This document shows, piece after piece, positions 1-5,322 of a DNA stretch of 6,566 bases. Source of the stretch: DATHVR01 sp035461175 (GTDB lineage: Bacteria; Actinomycetota; Acidimicrobiia; Spongiisociales; ZC4RG35); NCBI GenBank assembly GCA_035461175.1, contig DATHVR010000142.1, forward strand, positions 1-6,566, in the 5' to 3' direction. Every line of letters starts with the position of its first letter. The stretch's first letter is position 1. The notes below the pieces were generated by a model, which saw nothing but the letters and a program-made list of their open reading frames with translations, was not told the origin of the DNA and made no database searches. Made by a program: the position numbers and the translations under genes.

Positions 1-256
1 CGGGCGACTGGTGGTATGTGGAGCCACCTCCGGCCCCAAGGTGGAGCTGACACTGCCCGTGCTGTGGTTCAAGCAGCTCGAATTGATCGGCTCGTCGATG
101 GCCAACCACTCCCAGTTCTCCCGGGCGCTGCACATGGTTGAGTCGGCCGACGCCGCCCCACCGATCGACTCCGTGTTCGCATTCGACGACCTCCCCGATG
201 CCCTGCGCCGACTCGAGTCCGGCGAGCAGATCGGAAAGGTCGTCGTCTCCCGTTAG
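1..256 (+). CDS. Zinc-type (MDR superfamily) alcohol dehydrogenase / quinone oxidoreductase, C-terminal fragment
   Basis: Only the last 84 residues are in the window; the reading frame is open from base 2 and ends at a TAG. The fragment starts with a G-R-L-V-V-C-G-A-T-S-G stretch, which fits the end of a Rossmann NAD(P)-binding domain (strand, then a Gly/Ser turn). It continues with a segment of the 'LWFKQLELIGSSM' type and ends with 'FAFDDLPDALRRLESGEQIGKVVV', the characteristic tail of medium-chain dehydrogenases where the chain returns to the catalytic domain. Members of this family oxidise alcohols or reduce quinones and enones with NAD(P)H. The catalytic zinc ligands lie upstream of the window, so zinc dependence and substrate cannot be judged. 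A GTG inside the frame at base 11 is not a credible start, because conserved family sequence precedes it. A G-run/C-run hairpin just after the stop may end its transcript. Confidence 0.85.
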   Translation, partial: GRLVVCGATSGPKVELTLPVLWFKQLELIGSSMANHSQFSRALHMVESADAAPPIDSVFAFDDLPDALRRLESGEQIGKVVVSR

Positions 257-271
257 AGAGTTGGGGGTGGT

Positions 272-293
272 GGGGGATGAGTTACCCCCCTTT
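272..293 (+). terminator. Probable rho-independent terminator of the dehydrogenase gene
   Basis: Five G (272-276), an eight-base loop and a run of C (285-290) form a short GC stem. It is followed directly by TTT and begins 16 bases after the dehydrogenase stop. The T-tract is short, so its efficiency is uncertain. The same bases adjoin the hairpin cluster that follows. Confidence 0.5.
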
Positions 294-453
294 GTCCCCG
301 CGGAGCGAAGCGAGGGGGGAACGGGCCCCCGCGAAGCGGGGTAGGGGGCGGCCCGAAGGGCCGGGCAAACCCGACCCCCACCTCTTGCCCCCTACCTCCC
401 GCCTCCGCAAGCTCCGGCGGCAGGGACCTTCCCCCACTTCGTGGGGGACAAAG
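290..453. repeat. GC-rich hairpin cluster bounded by a 10-bp inverted repeat (possible REP/MITE-like element)
   Basis: The outer ends CTTTGTCCCC (290-299) and GGGGACAAAG (444-453) are exact inverted repeats. Inside are further perfect pairings: CCCCGC-GAA-GCGGGG (327-341), CGGCCC-GAA-GGGCCG (349-363), CCCCCAC-TTC-GTGGGGG (431-447), and a long-range 10-bp pair GGTAGGGGGC (340-349) with GCCCCCTACC (387-396). A second GCGAAGC lies at 305-311, with poorly matched flanks. An imperfect hairpin with one mismatch lies at 402-420. Some pairings share bases and therefore exclude each other (for example 327-341 with 340-396). No ORF here shows a recognisable protein; the open frames are by-products of high GC. 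The make-up suggests a palindromic interspersed repeat or a small non-autonomous mobile element, or a structured RNA. No target-site duplication is evident around the inverted repeats. Whether it recurs elsewhere in the genome cannot be seen here. Confidence 0.6.
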
Positions 454-513
454 CTGGCGCGTCTCAGTTCTTGCCCAAGGCAGGTAGGAGGCAGGAATGG
501 CATCCGGACGCGA

Positions 514-541
514 GACATCCCGCCCGGCCGGGCGGGATGTC
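514..541. terminator. Perfect 28-bp palindrome, probable terminator downstream of hsp20
   Basis: GACATCCCGCCCGG is followed at once by its exact reverse complement, giving 14 uninterrupted pairs. It starts 18 bases past the hsp20 stop on the minus strand. No T-tract follows on either strand, so it would be a stem-only terminator or mRNA 3'-end stabiliser of the kind often found in high-GC actinobacteria. A dimeric protein-binding site is the other possibility. Being symmetric, it could act on both strands. Confidence 0.6.
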
Positions 542-559
542 CACCGAGTTTCGATTGAG

Positions 560-973
560 TCAGCTCTCCAGCTTGCGGGAAGCTCCTCCGATGGCGATCT
601 TCTGCGGCTGGGCCTCAGGACGACGCTTGATCAACACCGTGAGGACCCCATCCTCGTAGTCGGCTTCGATGCTGCTGGCGTCGAGGTCGGGACCGAGGCG
701 AATCTGGCGGCTGTGGGTTCCGGTGGGACGCTCACGCACCAGCCAGTTGGCGCCCTCGGTGTCCTCCTCGGGACGCTCGGCCTTGACCGACAGCAACGAG
801 TTCTCGACCGTGACGTCGACATTATCGGGTTGGGCCCCGGCGAGGTCGAAGCGAAGCGTGTAGACACCGTCACGCTCGTAGATGTCCATCGGCATCATTG
901 CCCCCTGACCTCGACCTTCGAGACCCCCAAAAATCCGATCGAACTCGGCAAAGGGATCGATGAAACGTGCCAT
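560..973 (-). CDS. Small heat shock protein, Hsp20 / alpha-crystallin family
   Basis: This 137-residue protein is an ATP-independent holdase that binds unfolding proteins in the cytoplasm and keeps them refoldable. It has the usual layout: a short N-terminal arm with 'FDRIFGG' (residues 11-17), an alpha-crystallin domain from about 'PMDIYERDGVYTLRFDLAG' (28-46) to the signature 'GVLTV' (109-113), and a C-terminal I-A-I motif (126-128) of the I-x-I type that joins dimers into oligomers. Length is normal. The ATG at 973 is chosen because AAGGAGG (minus strand, 986-980) lies six bases upstream; the open frame continues further upstream, but without family sequence. The gene diverges from a J-protein gene across a 100-base control region carrying a strong promoter and a HAIR-like inverted repeat, so heat or misfolding-responsive control is likely. 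A perfect palindrome follows the stop codon. Confidence 0.93.
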   Translation of the reverse strand: MARFIDPFAEFDRIFGGLEGRGQGAMMPMDIYERDGVYTLRFDLAGAQPDNVDVTVENSLLSVKAERPEEDTEGANWLVRERPTGTHSRQIRLGPDLDASSIEADYEDGVLTVLIKRRPEAQPQKIAIGGASRKLES

Positions 974-1036
974 GTAGATCCTCCTTGGATTAAGTACGGC
1001 GCCGGATGGATATCCACCCGACCTGTTGCTCTTCTC

Positions 1037-1065
1037 AGTATAAAACTTGATACGAGTGTTGTAAA
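1037..1065 (-). promoter_or_regulatory. Sigma-70-type promoter of hsp20
   Basis: Read on the minus strand, TTTACA (1065-1060) and TATACT (1042-1037) are separated by exactly 17 bases. Each box matches the sigma-70 consensus at five of six positions. Transcription would start near 1030, giving a leader of about 57 bases before the hsp20 ATG, with the AAGGAGG site near its end. The -35 box and most of the spacer lie under a HAIR-like inverted repeat, so a bound repressor would block polymerase. Confidence 0.72.
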
Positions 1066-1066
1066 G
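1046..1066. promoter_or_regulatory. HAIR-like inverted repeat, candidate HspR operator between hsp20 and the J-protein gene
   Basis: CTTGATA (1046-1052), seven bases, then TGTAAAG (1060-1066) form an imperfect inverted repeat. It has the spacing of the HspR-binding HAIR element (CTTGAGT-N7-ACTCAAG) known from actinobacterial chaperone operons. The left half matches five of seven consensus positions and the right half four of seven. The position is right for a repressor of both genes: it covers the -35 box of hsp20 and touches the -10 of the J-protein gene. The match is partial, so another heat-shock regulator is possible. No regulator gene is in the window. Confidence 0.45.
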
Positions 1067-1067
1067 T
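1062..1067 (+). promoter_or_regulatory. -10 box for probable leaderless transcription of the J-protein gene
   Basis: TAAAGT fits the actinobacterial TANNNT -10 pattern. It ends six bases before the ATG at 1074, so the A of the start codon would be the first transcribed base. No Shine-Dalgarno sequence is visible before that ATG, unlike the strong sites of most neighbouring genes. The two facts together suggest a leaderless mRNA. No clear -35 box is present. Confidence 0.45.
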
Positions 1068-1073
1068 AGAGAC

Positions 1074-1490
1074 ATGGATCCGTATGCGGTGCTCGGGGTG
1101 GATCCCGACGCCTCCCCGGACCAAATCCGGGAGGCGTTTCGGGCGCTGGTCCGCGACCGGCATCCCGATACCGCTCCGCCCGCTTCCGCACCGGCCTCGG
1201 TGGCCGAGGTGATCGAGGCGTATCGGATCCTTCGGGATCCCGAGACTCGGGCCCGATACGACGCCGGACGCCGCCGGTTGGCGTCTCCTTCTCCCCAACG
1301 GTGCCCGGAATGTGATGGGCGGGGCCAGAGCTTTCGACTCGACATCTGCCCGTCGTGTGGAGGAGTGGGCCAGACCACACTGCTGGGATCGGGGCGAGTC
1401 CAGCGACTGACGTGTCGCCCTTGTTCGGGGCGGGGACGCCTTTCGGTCACGGTTGCCTGTCAACGATGCTCGGGCACGGGCCGGGTGTGA
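1074..1490 (+). CDS. Truncated J-protein: J domain plus DnaJ-type zinc-finger domain only
   Basis: This 138-residue protein combines an N-terminal J domain (about residues 2-64; 'YAVLGVDPDASPDQIREAFRAL' type, the H-P-D triad at 30-32, 'AYRILRDPETRARYD' at 49-63) with four CxxCxGxG motifs (cysteines 77/80, 92/95, 114/117, 129/132), arranged as in DnaJ. J domains stimulate the ATPase of DnaK-type Hsp70s, and the zinc fingers help hold substrate. The chain stops right after the fourth motif ('CSGTGRV', then TGA). It therefore lacks the beta-rich substrate-binding domains and dimerisation end of full DnaJ (about 370 residues), and the Gly/Phe linker is replaced by a short basic, Pro-containing segment. 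The frame is intact and the motifs are complete, so this looks like a real compact form rather than decay. It may act as a co-chaperone partner for the divergent Hsp20. A role in redox or assembly of a specific client is an alternative. Confidence 0.85.
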   Translation: MDPYAVLGVDPDASPDQIREAFRALVRDRHPDTAPPASAPASVAEVIEAYRILRDPETRARYDAGRRRLASPSPQRCPECDGRGQSFRLDICPSCGGVGQTTLLGSGRVQRLTCRPCSGRGRLSVTVACQRCSGTGRV

Positions 1491-1907
1491 TCAGGCGCCC
1501 GGCCCGGCGATGTTGACCATCCAGGTGACGCCGTAGCGATCGACGCACATCCCGAAGGCGTCGCCCCACGGGGCCACCTCGAGCGGTTCTGCCACCGTCC
1601 CGCTCGCCGACAGCGCCTCCCAGTAGCCCCGCAACGCCGCCTCGTCGTCGCCGCTCAGCGAGATCGACACTCCGGCCGGCGCCACGTACTCCATGTTGGA
1701 GGGCGTGTCCGCTCCCATCAGAACGAGTCCGTTGGGTGCCTCAAGCATGCTGTGCATCACCTTGTCGGCCTCGGGAGGATCGTCCGCCATCCCGAATTCG
1801 GCGAACGTGCTCACCGCCAGTTCGCCCCCGAACACCGACTGATAGAACTCCATCGCCTGGCGGGCTTCATTCCCGAAGCTGAGATACGGATTGAGTCGCA
1901 CCGTCAT
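1491..1907 (-). CDS. VOC superfamily protein, PhnB / glyoxalase-like
   Basis: A 138-residue single-domain protein of the vicinal oxygen chelate fold. Family marks are the opening 'LNPYLSFGNEARQAMEFYQSVFGGEL' (residues 5-30), 'GLVLMGAD' (60-67) and the close 'WGDAFGMCVDRYGVTWMVN' (114-132), which is typical of the PhnB-like group. Relatives include metal-dependent glyoxalases, bleomycin-resistance proteins and many proteins without a known reaction; E. coli PhnB itself has no settled function. The substrate therefore cannot be named. The ATG at 1907 has AGGAGG (minus strand, 1919-1914) six bases upstream. The TGA directly abuts the TGA of the convergent J-protein gene, with no base between. 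A TAGAGT (minus, 1947-1942) could be its -10 box, but no good -35 accompanies it. Confidence 0.85.
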   Translation of the reverse strand: MTVRLNPYLSFGNEARQAMEFYQSVFGGELAVSTFAEFGMADDPPEADKVMHSMLEAPNGLVLMGADTPSNMEYVAPAGVSISLSGDDEAALRGYWEALSASGTVAEPLEVAPWGDAFGMCVDRYGVTWMVNIAGPGA

Positions 1908-1995
1908 CTTCTTCCTCCTTTGTATTCCCCAACCCAGACCGACTCTATGTCAGCGAGGCCCGCCGCGTGTCGGGATGGGGAAGTTTCCATCTCGC

Positions 1996-2925
1996 TCAGC
2001 CGGCATGGACCAGATCGACGACCGGCTGCATCGCCTCGATGGCCGGGAGCGTCTTCGGCCAGACGTCACACCGGACCTCCTGAAAGCCAAGGGCCTCGAG
2101 CGACAGGATGAACTCGGCGATCTGGCGTGACGAACCCGTCACCGGTTGCGACATCTGCAGTTCGTCGGGGTCGATCGATCCTGTGAATGGCTCGGGGACC
2201 ACGGTGTAGAGATCGAAGGTGCGGCCGAGAGTGGCCGGATCTCGCTTCTCGGCCTCACACGCCGCTTCGAGCCGCCTAAGGATCGGACCGACTCGTTCAT
2301 CGATCTGGGCCCTGGTCTCGTCCCATCCCCACCAGTTCCATGCGTCGCCGTAGCGGGCCGCCAGACCCAGCATCTTGGGGCCGCCGGCGGCGATGTTGAT
2401 GGGTGGCCCCGCTTCCCGGGGACCGCGCAGGACCATCTCTGCTCCACGCGCCGAGTAGAACTCACCGTCGAAGTCGACCCGGCCCTCCTTGAGCAGGCCA
2501 TGGATGATCTCGATGGCCTCGGCGAAACGGGAGTAGCGGTGATCGGTGGGGAAACCGAACGCCTCGTAGTCGGAATCGGGAGTGTTGCCGGCCCCGATGC
2601 CCAGGACGTAGCGACCACCCGAGATCTCGTCGATTGTCTCGGCGACCTTCGCCGTCAGGGCCGGAGAGCGATAGGGGGAGTTGACCACCGACTGGGAGAT
2701 GTCCATGGTCGTGGTGGTGGCGGCAAGGGCGGCGGCGATCGACACCGACTCCCAGACCCCGTCCGTCGCCTGTTCACCTCGATACAACAGGGCGTCTTCG
2801 AACACGAAGATGTCGAATCCGCTCGCCTCGGCAGCGGCCGCCCGCTCGGAGACCGACTTCCAACTGGGCGCGGGAGACGGGGCTCCCGGACGTCCGTGCA
2901 ACTGATTGATGAGACCGACCCGCAT
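1996..2925 (-). CDS. LLM-class flavin-dependent oxidoreductase (luciferase-like, probably F420-type)
   Basis: A 309-residue TIM-barrel protein of the bacterial luciferase-like superfamily. Visible marks are the N-terminal strand with 'MRVGLINQLHG', 'AAAAEASGFDIFVFEDALLY' (30-48), 'VVNSPYRSPALTAKVAETIDEISGGRYVLGIGAGN' (80-114, the most conserved block), 'INIAAGGPKMLGLAARYGDAWNWWG' (176-200) and a C-terminal 'SRQIAEFILSLEALGF' segment. Such enzymes use reduced FMN or coenzyme F420. In actinobacteria the F420-dependent branch dominates, with substrates ranging from sugar phosphates to xenobiotics; cofactor and substrate are not readable here. The start at 2925 lies nine bases past the stop of the upstream GNAT gene, so the two are probably co-transcribed and translationally coupled. 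There is no strong Shine-Dalgarno, only an AGG near the upstream stop. Length is normal. Confidence 0.88.
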   Translation of the reverse strand: MRVGLINQLHGRPGAPSPAPSWKSVSERAAAAEASGFDIFVFEDALLYRGEQATDGVWESVSIAAALAATTTTMDISQSVVNSPYRSPALTAKVAETIDEISGGRYVLGIGAGNTPDSDYEAFGFPTDHRYSRFAEAIEIIHGLLKEGRVDFDGEFYSARGAEMVLRGPREAGPPINIAAGGPKMLGLAARYGDAWNWWGWDETRAQIDERVGPILRRLEAACEAEKRDPATLGRTFDLYTVVPEPFTGSIDPDELQMSQPVTGSSRQIAEFILSLEALGFQEVRCDVWPKTLPAIEAMQPVVDLVHAG

Positions 2926-2934
2926 CCGGCGAAC

Positions 2935-3414
2935 CTAGTCGGCGTCCGGGGGTCGATCCAACGCCGGACCGAGGTCTTTCTCGTAGACGATGAAGCCGCT
3001 GGGTCCGCCGGTCACCTGGTCGTATAGATGGCGGGCGGCGTGGTTGTCCTCGGCGGTGTGCCAGTAGACCCCGGACCATCCCTCCCGCCGGGCGTGCCCG
3101 ACCACGGCTTCTATCAGGCCTCGGCCGACTCCTCCACCCCGCACCGCTGGATCCACGAACAGATCCTGGAGATAGCACCGCGGGCGTAGGTCCCACGTAT
3201 CGGGGTGGGCGAAGTAATGGACGAAGCCCATCACTTCACCATCGGTTTCGGACACGAGTCCGTTGACCGGATCCTCGGGGTCGAGGATGCGTCCCCACAG
3301 TGCCGCGGTGACGGGCTCGGCGAGTTCGGTCTCGTAGAACTCGAGGTACCCACTCCACAGTCTGGTCCAGGCGGACCGGTCGGACGAGGTCGGATCGCGG
3401 ACGAGGATCTCCAC
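2935..3414 (-). CDS. GNAT-family N-acetyltransferase
   Basis: A 159-residue protein with the GNAT fold, which transfers an acetyl group from acetyl-CoA to an amine. Core motif A is clear: beta strand 'YLQDLFVDPAVRGGGVGRGLIEAVV' (81-105), with the pyrophosphate-binding R-G-G-G-V-G-R-G loop. It is followed by 'GVYWHTAEDNHAARHLYDQVTG' (115-136), the motif B helix found in many small-molecule acetyltransferases. The N-terminal part ('VRDPTSSDRSAWTRLWSGYLEFYE') matches the substrate-side helices of the same subgroup. The acceptor is unknown. The start is a GTG at 3414; a stop lies in frame not far upstream and no ATG start is available. The Shine-Dalgarno is weak. It is the first gene of a two-gene unit with the LLM oxidoreductase and diverges from the dps-like gene, leaving a 106-base control region in which no convincing promoter boxes were found. 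Confidence 0.87.
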   Translation of the reverse strand: MEILVRDPTSSDRSAWTRLWSGYLEFYETELAEPVTAALWGRILDPEDPVNGLVSETDGEVMGFVHYFAHPDTWDLRPRCYLQDLFVDPAVRGGGVGRGLIEAVVGHARREGWSGVYWHTAEDNHAARHLYDQVTGGPSGFIVYEKDLGPALDRPPDAD

Positions 3415-3520
3415 CGCCGGGACGGTACCCGTGGACCGAGGGCGATCATGACTTTATGCCCTCCCATACCGCAAGGCGCGAACCCATGGTGGTAGGTGAC
3501 GACAACGACGGAGGAAACTG

Positions 3521-3988
3521 ATGGATGTCGACACCGGGATCGCCGACGGCGACCGCAAGGAACTCGCCGAAGAACTGTCCGCCCTGCTGGCCGACACCTA
3601 CACGCTCTACATCAAGACGCACGGCTTCCACTGGAACGTGAGCGGACCGATGTTCCGCTCCCTCCATCTCATGTTCGAGGAGCAATACATAGAGCTGGCG
3701 GAGGCGGTGGATGTCATCGCCGAGCGGATCCGTGCTCTCGGTCATCCAGCTCCGGGCAGCTACGGCGAGTTTGCCCGGCTCGCAACCGTGAAGGACGAGG
3801 ACGGGGTCCTCGAGGCGATGGAGATGGTGCGCCGTCTCGTCGACGCCCACGAGGCCATCGTGCGCACCGCCCGCCGGTTGGTCGAGAAGGCCGAGTCCGC
3901 CGGGGACGTTGCGACCGCCGACCTCGCCACCCAGCGCATCGACATCCACGAGAAGACGGCTTGGATGCTCCGGGCCACTGCCTCGTAG
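3521..3988 (+). CDS. dps: Dps-family ferritin-like protein (DNA starvation/stationary phase protection)
   Basis: A 155-residue four-helix protein whose family forms a hollow dodecamer. It oxidises Fe(II) with peroxide, stores the iron, and so protects DNA from Fenton damage. The inter-subunit ferroxidase ligands are all present with canonical spacing: H37 (in 'THGFHWNV'), H49 ('RSLHLMFEEQY'), D64 and E68 ('DVIAERIRALG'). W38 next to H37 is also typical. The C-terminal helix 'RIDIHEKTAWMLRA' (139-152) is standard. The N-terminal tail is short and acidic rather than Lys/Arg-rich, so direct DNA binding through the tail, as in E. coli Dps, is less likely. The ATG at 3521 is preceded by GGAGGA (3510-3515). 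It is probably transcribed alone. Together with the nearby Hsp20/J-protein pair it gives the area a stress-response character. Confidence 0.93.
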   Translation: MDVDTGIADGDRKELAEELSALLADTYTLYIKTHGFHWNVSGPMFRSLHLMFEEQYIELAEAVDVIAERIRALGHPAPGSYGEFARLATVKDEDGVLEAMEMVRRLVDAHEAIVRTARRLVEKAESAGDVATADLATQRIDIHEKTAWMLRATAS

Positions 3989-4050
3989 CCAATCGGCGGC
4001 TCCGGGGCGGCGTCTTCGCCCTGGTCGGAGTCACTGCTTCGAGTAGTCAG

Positions 4051-5322
4051 TCATGAGTTGAGCGAAGCAGCAAAGTCGCCGACATCGACGGTCGGGACCA
4101 GAACAGCGGCTCCACCGGCCGTGGTTTTACTTGTGACCGGAATCGATTCGGGTTCGATTTCGGCCTCGCGGAAACTCCATAGCCAAGTGGCCAGATCCCT
4201 CAGCGCCAGTTCGTCGTCGACTGTGACATGAGGGGCGACCGATTGAAGGGTGCGGCGAACCTCGCGCGGACCAGGGTTGTCGGCCAGTCCCTCAAACATG
4301 TCCAACAGGAATGACCTCTGGCGCTCATTGCGCGACAGATCCGAAACGCCGGGAACAGTCTCCCACTCGCCACTGACGTAGCGCTCCGTGTATCGCGAGC
4401 GCAGCCACTGCAGAACCGTCTCACCCTCGGCGAGGGTGCAGCCTCGGTCTAGGTCGAGACCCGACTTCAGGTCTCGCAACGGGTGCTCGGCACATATCTC
4501 ATAGCCGCCCAGTTCATCGACGACGGACGGAAAGCCGGCCAGGTCGACCGATACGGCATGATCGACATCCAAACCGGTGAGACTCTCCAATTCTCCCGCC
4601 AGTACGGCCAAGCCGTGACGATCGCCGCAACCAGCAAAAGCTTCGTTGATGCGGTGCCAGCCGTCCTGACAGGAGTCCTCAACGAAGAGGTCGCGTGGCA
4701 CAGAAAGCAGGGTTACGTCAGCGCCGTCTCTGATGGCAAGAACGATGACATCGGCGCGCTCGCCCTCGAAGCTACCGAAATCATCGAGGTCTTCGATACC
4801 CGAGCGTGAGTCAGAGCCAACGAGAAGGAAGACTTCCGGTGTGGAGGGGGCATCCTCAGGAATCGACTCGTCGTCCGCTGTGGTCCCGACGCCTTCAGAA
4901 GTAGTTACGAGGGCGTCATTGGGTGGGTCGATGCTCGTGGTAGATGATGAGGTGGCGGTAGGGGACCGCAGAGAAGTCGGTGCAGACGGCGGGCGTGACA
5001 AGGCAGATGGAACCGTCGTGGAAGTTCGGTCTGATGCCTCCGTCTGACGAGTGTCCGACGGTGTCGAATTCTTTGGATTTGGCCACACCCGTGGCATGGT
5101 GGTCGGCGGAGTGGGGGCCTGCGTCTGGAACGACGACCCAGAAATTGAGATATCCGAATCGGCATCGAGCGATACCCGCTCGATCGATCTCCAGGCTGAC
5201 GCCATGCTCAACGCCTCATAGGCAGCCAGCCCTCCTATCACGAGCCCAACTGCCAGGGTCATGGCAAGCAGCCATCGAGCAGGACCGCCACGATGCCCCC
5301 GAATTCGATCTCTCAGGCCCAT
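4051..5322 (-). CDS. LytR-CpsA-Psr (LCP) family cell-wall glycopolymer ligase
   Basis: With the start at 5322 this is a 423-residue membrane-anchored protein: a basic cytoplasmic N-terminus, one transmembrane helix (about residues 17-40, 'WLLAMTLAVGLVIGGLAAYE'), a Ser/Thr/Pro-rich low-complexity linker (about 57-160), then an extracytoplasmic LCP domain (about 163-345). LCP marks are 'VFLLVGSDSR' (164-173), R189-A-D191, 'LLSVPRDLFV' (205-214), 'FPSVVDELGGYEIC' (264-277), 'LQWLRSRYTE' (304-313, with the paired arginines R308/R310) and 'SDLSRNERQR' (327-336). LCP enzymes move lipid-linked polymers (teichoic acids, or arabinogalactan in mycobacteria) onto peptidoglycan. Four cysteines (218, 232, 277, 295) could form disulfides outside the membrane. 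The ATG at 5322 has AAGGCGGG upstream and sits just ahead of the membrane helix. The frame stays open to 5601, but that extension is Arg-rich and has no domain. It ends convergently with dps. Confidence 0.9.
   Translation of the reverse strand: MGLRDRIRGHRGGPARWLLAMTLAVGLVIGGLAAYEALSMASAWRSIERVSLDADSDISISGSSFQTQAPTPPTTMPRVWPNPKNSTPSDTRQTEASDRTSTTVPSALSRPPSAPTSLRSPTATSSSTTSIDPPNDALVTTSEGVGTTADDESIPEDAPSTPEVFLLVGSDSRSGIEDLDDFGSFEGERADVIVLAIRDGADVTLLSVPRDLFVEDSCQDGWHRINEAFAGCGDRHGLAVLAGELESLTGLDVDHAVSVDLAGFPSVVDELGGYEICAEHPLRDLKSGLDLDRGCTLAEGETVLQWLRSRYTERYVSGEWETVPGVSDLSRNERQRSFLLDMFEGLADNPGPREVRRTLQSVAPHVTVDDELALRDLATWLWSFREAEIEPESIPVTSKTTAGGAAVLVPTVDVGDFAASLNS

Noticed and set aside
495..518. 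Peptide N-G-I-R-T-R-D in the plus strand, resembling the other antisense-tRNA artefact motif
   Set aside because: I tried to fold a tRNA on either strand here and found no acceptor, D or anticodon stems; the downstream bases belong to the 28-bp palindrome. The resemblance is probably chance.
257..559. CRISPR array in the repeat-rich left region
   Set aside because: There are no regularly spaced direct repeats of 20-40 bases; the signals are inverted repeats of differing sequence.
497..1069. 190-residue plus-strand frame
   Set aside because: It is antisense to hsp20, which has clear family motifs and a ribosome binding site; the plus-strand translation has none.
1974..1991. GATGG/CCATC hairpin after the LLM gene as a terminator
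   Set aside because: The stem is only five bases in the minus-strand RNA, because the extra pairs become C-A mismatches, and no T-tract follows.
2146..3027. 293-residue plus-strand frame
   Set aside because: It mirrors the LLM oxidoreductase and the end of the GNAT gene, which carry full family signatures; it is a by-product of high GC.
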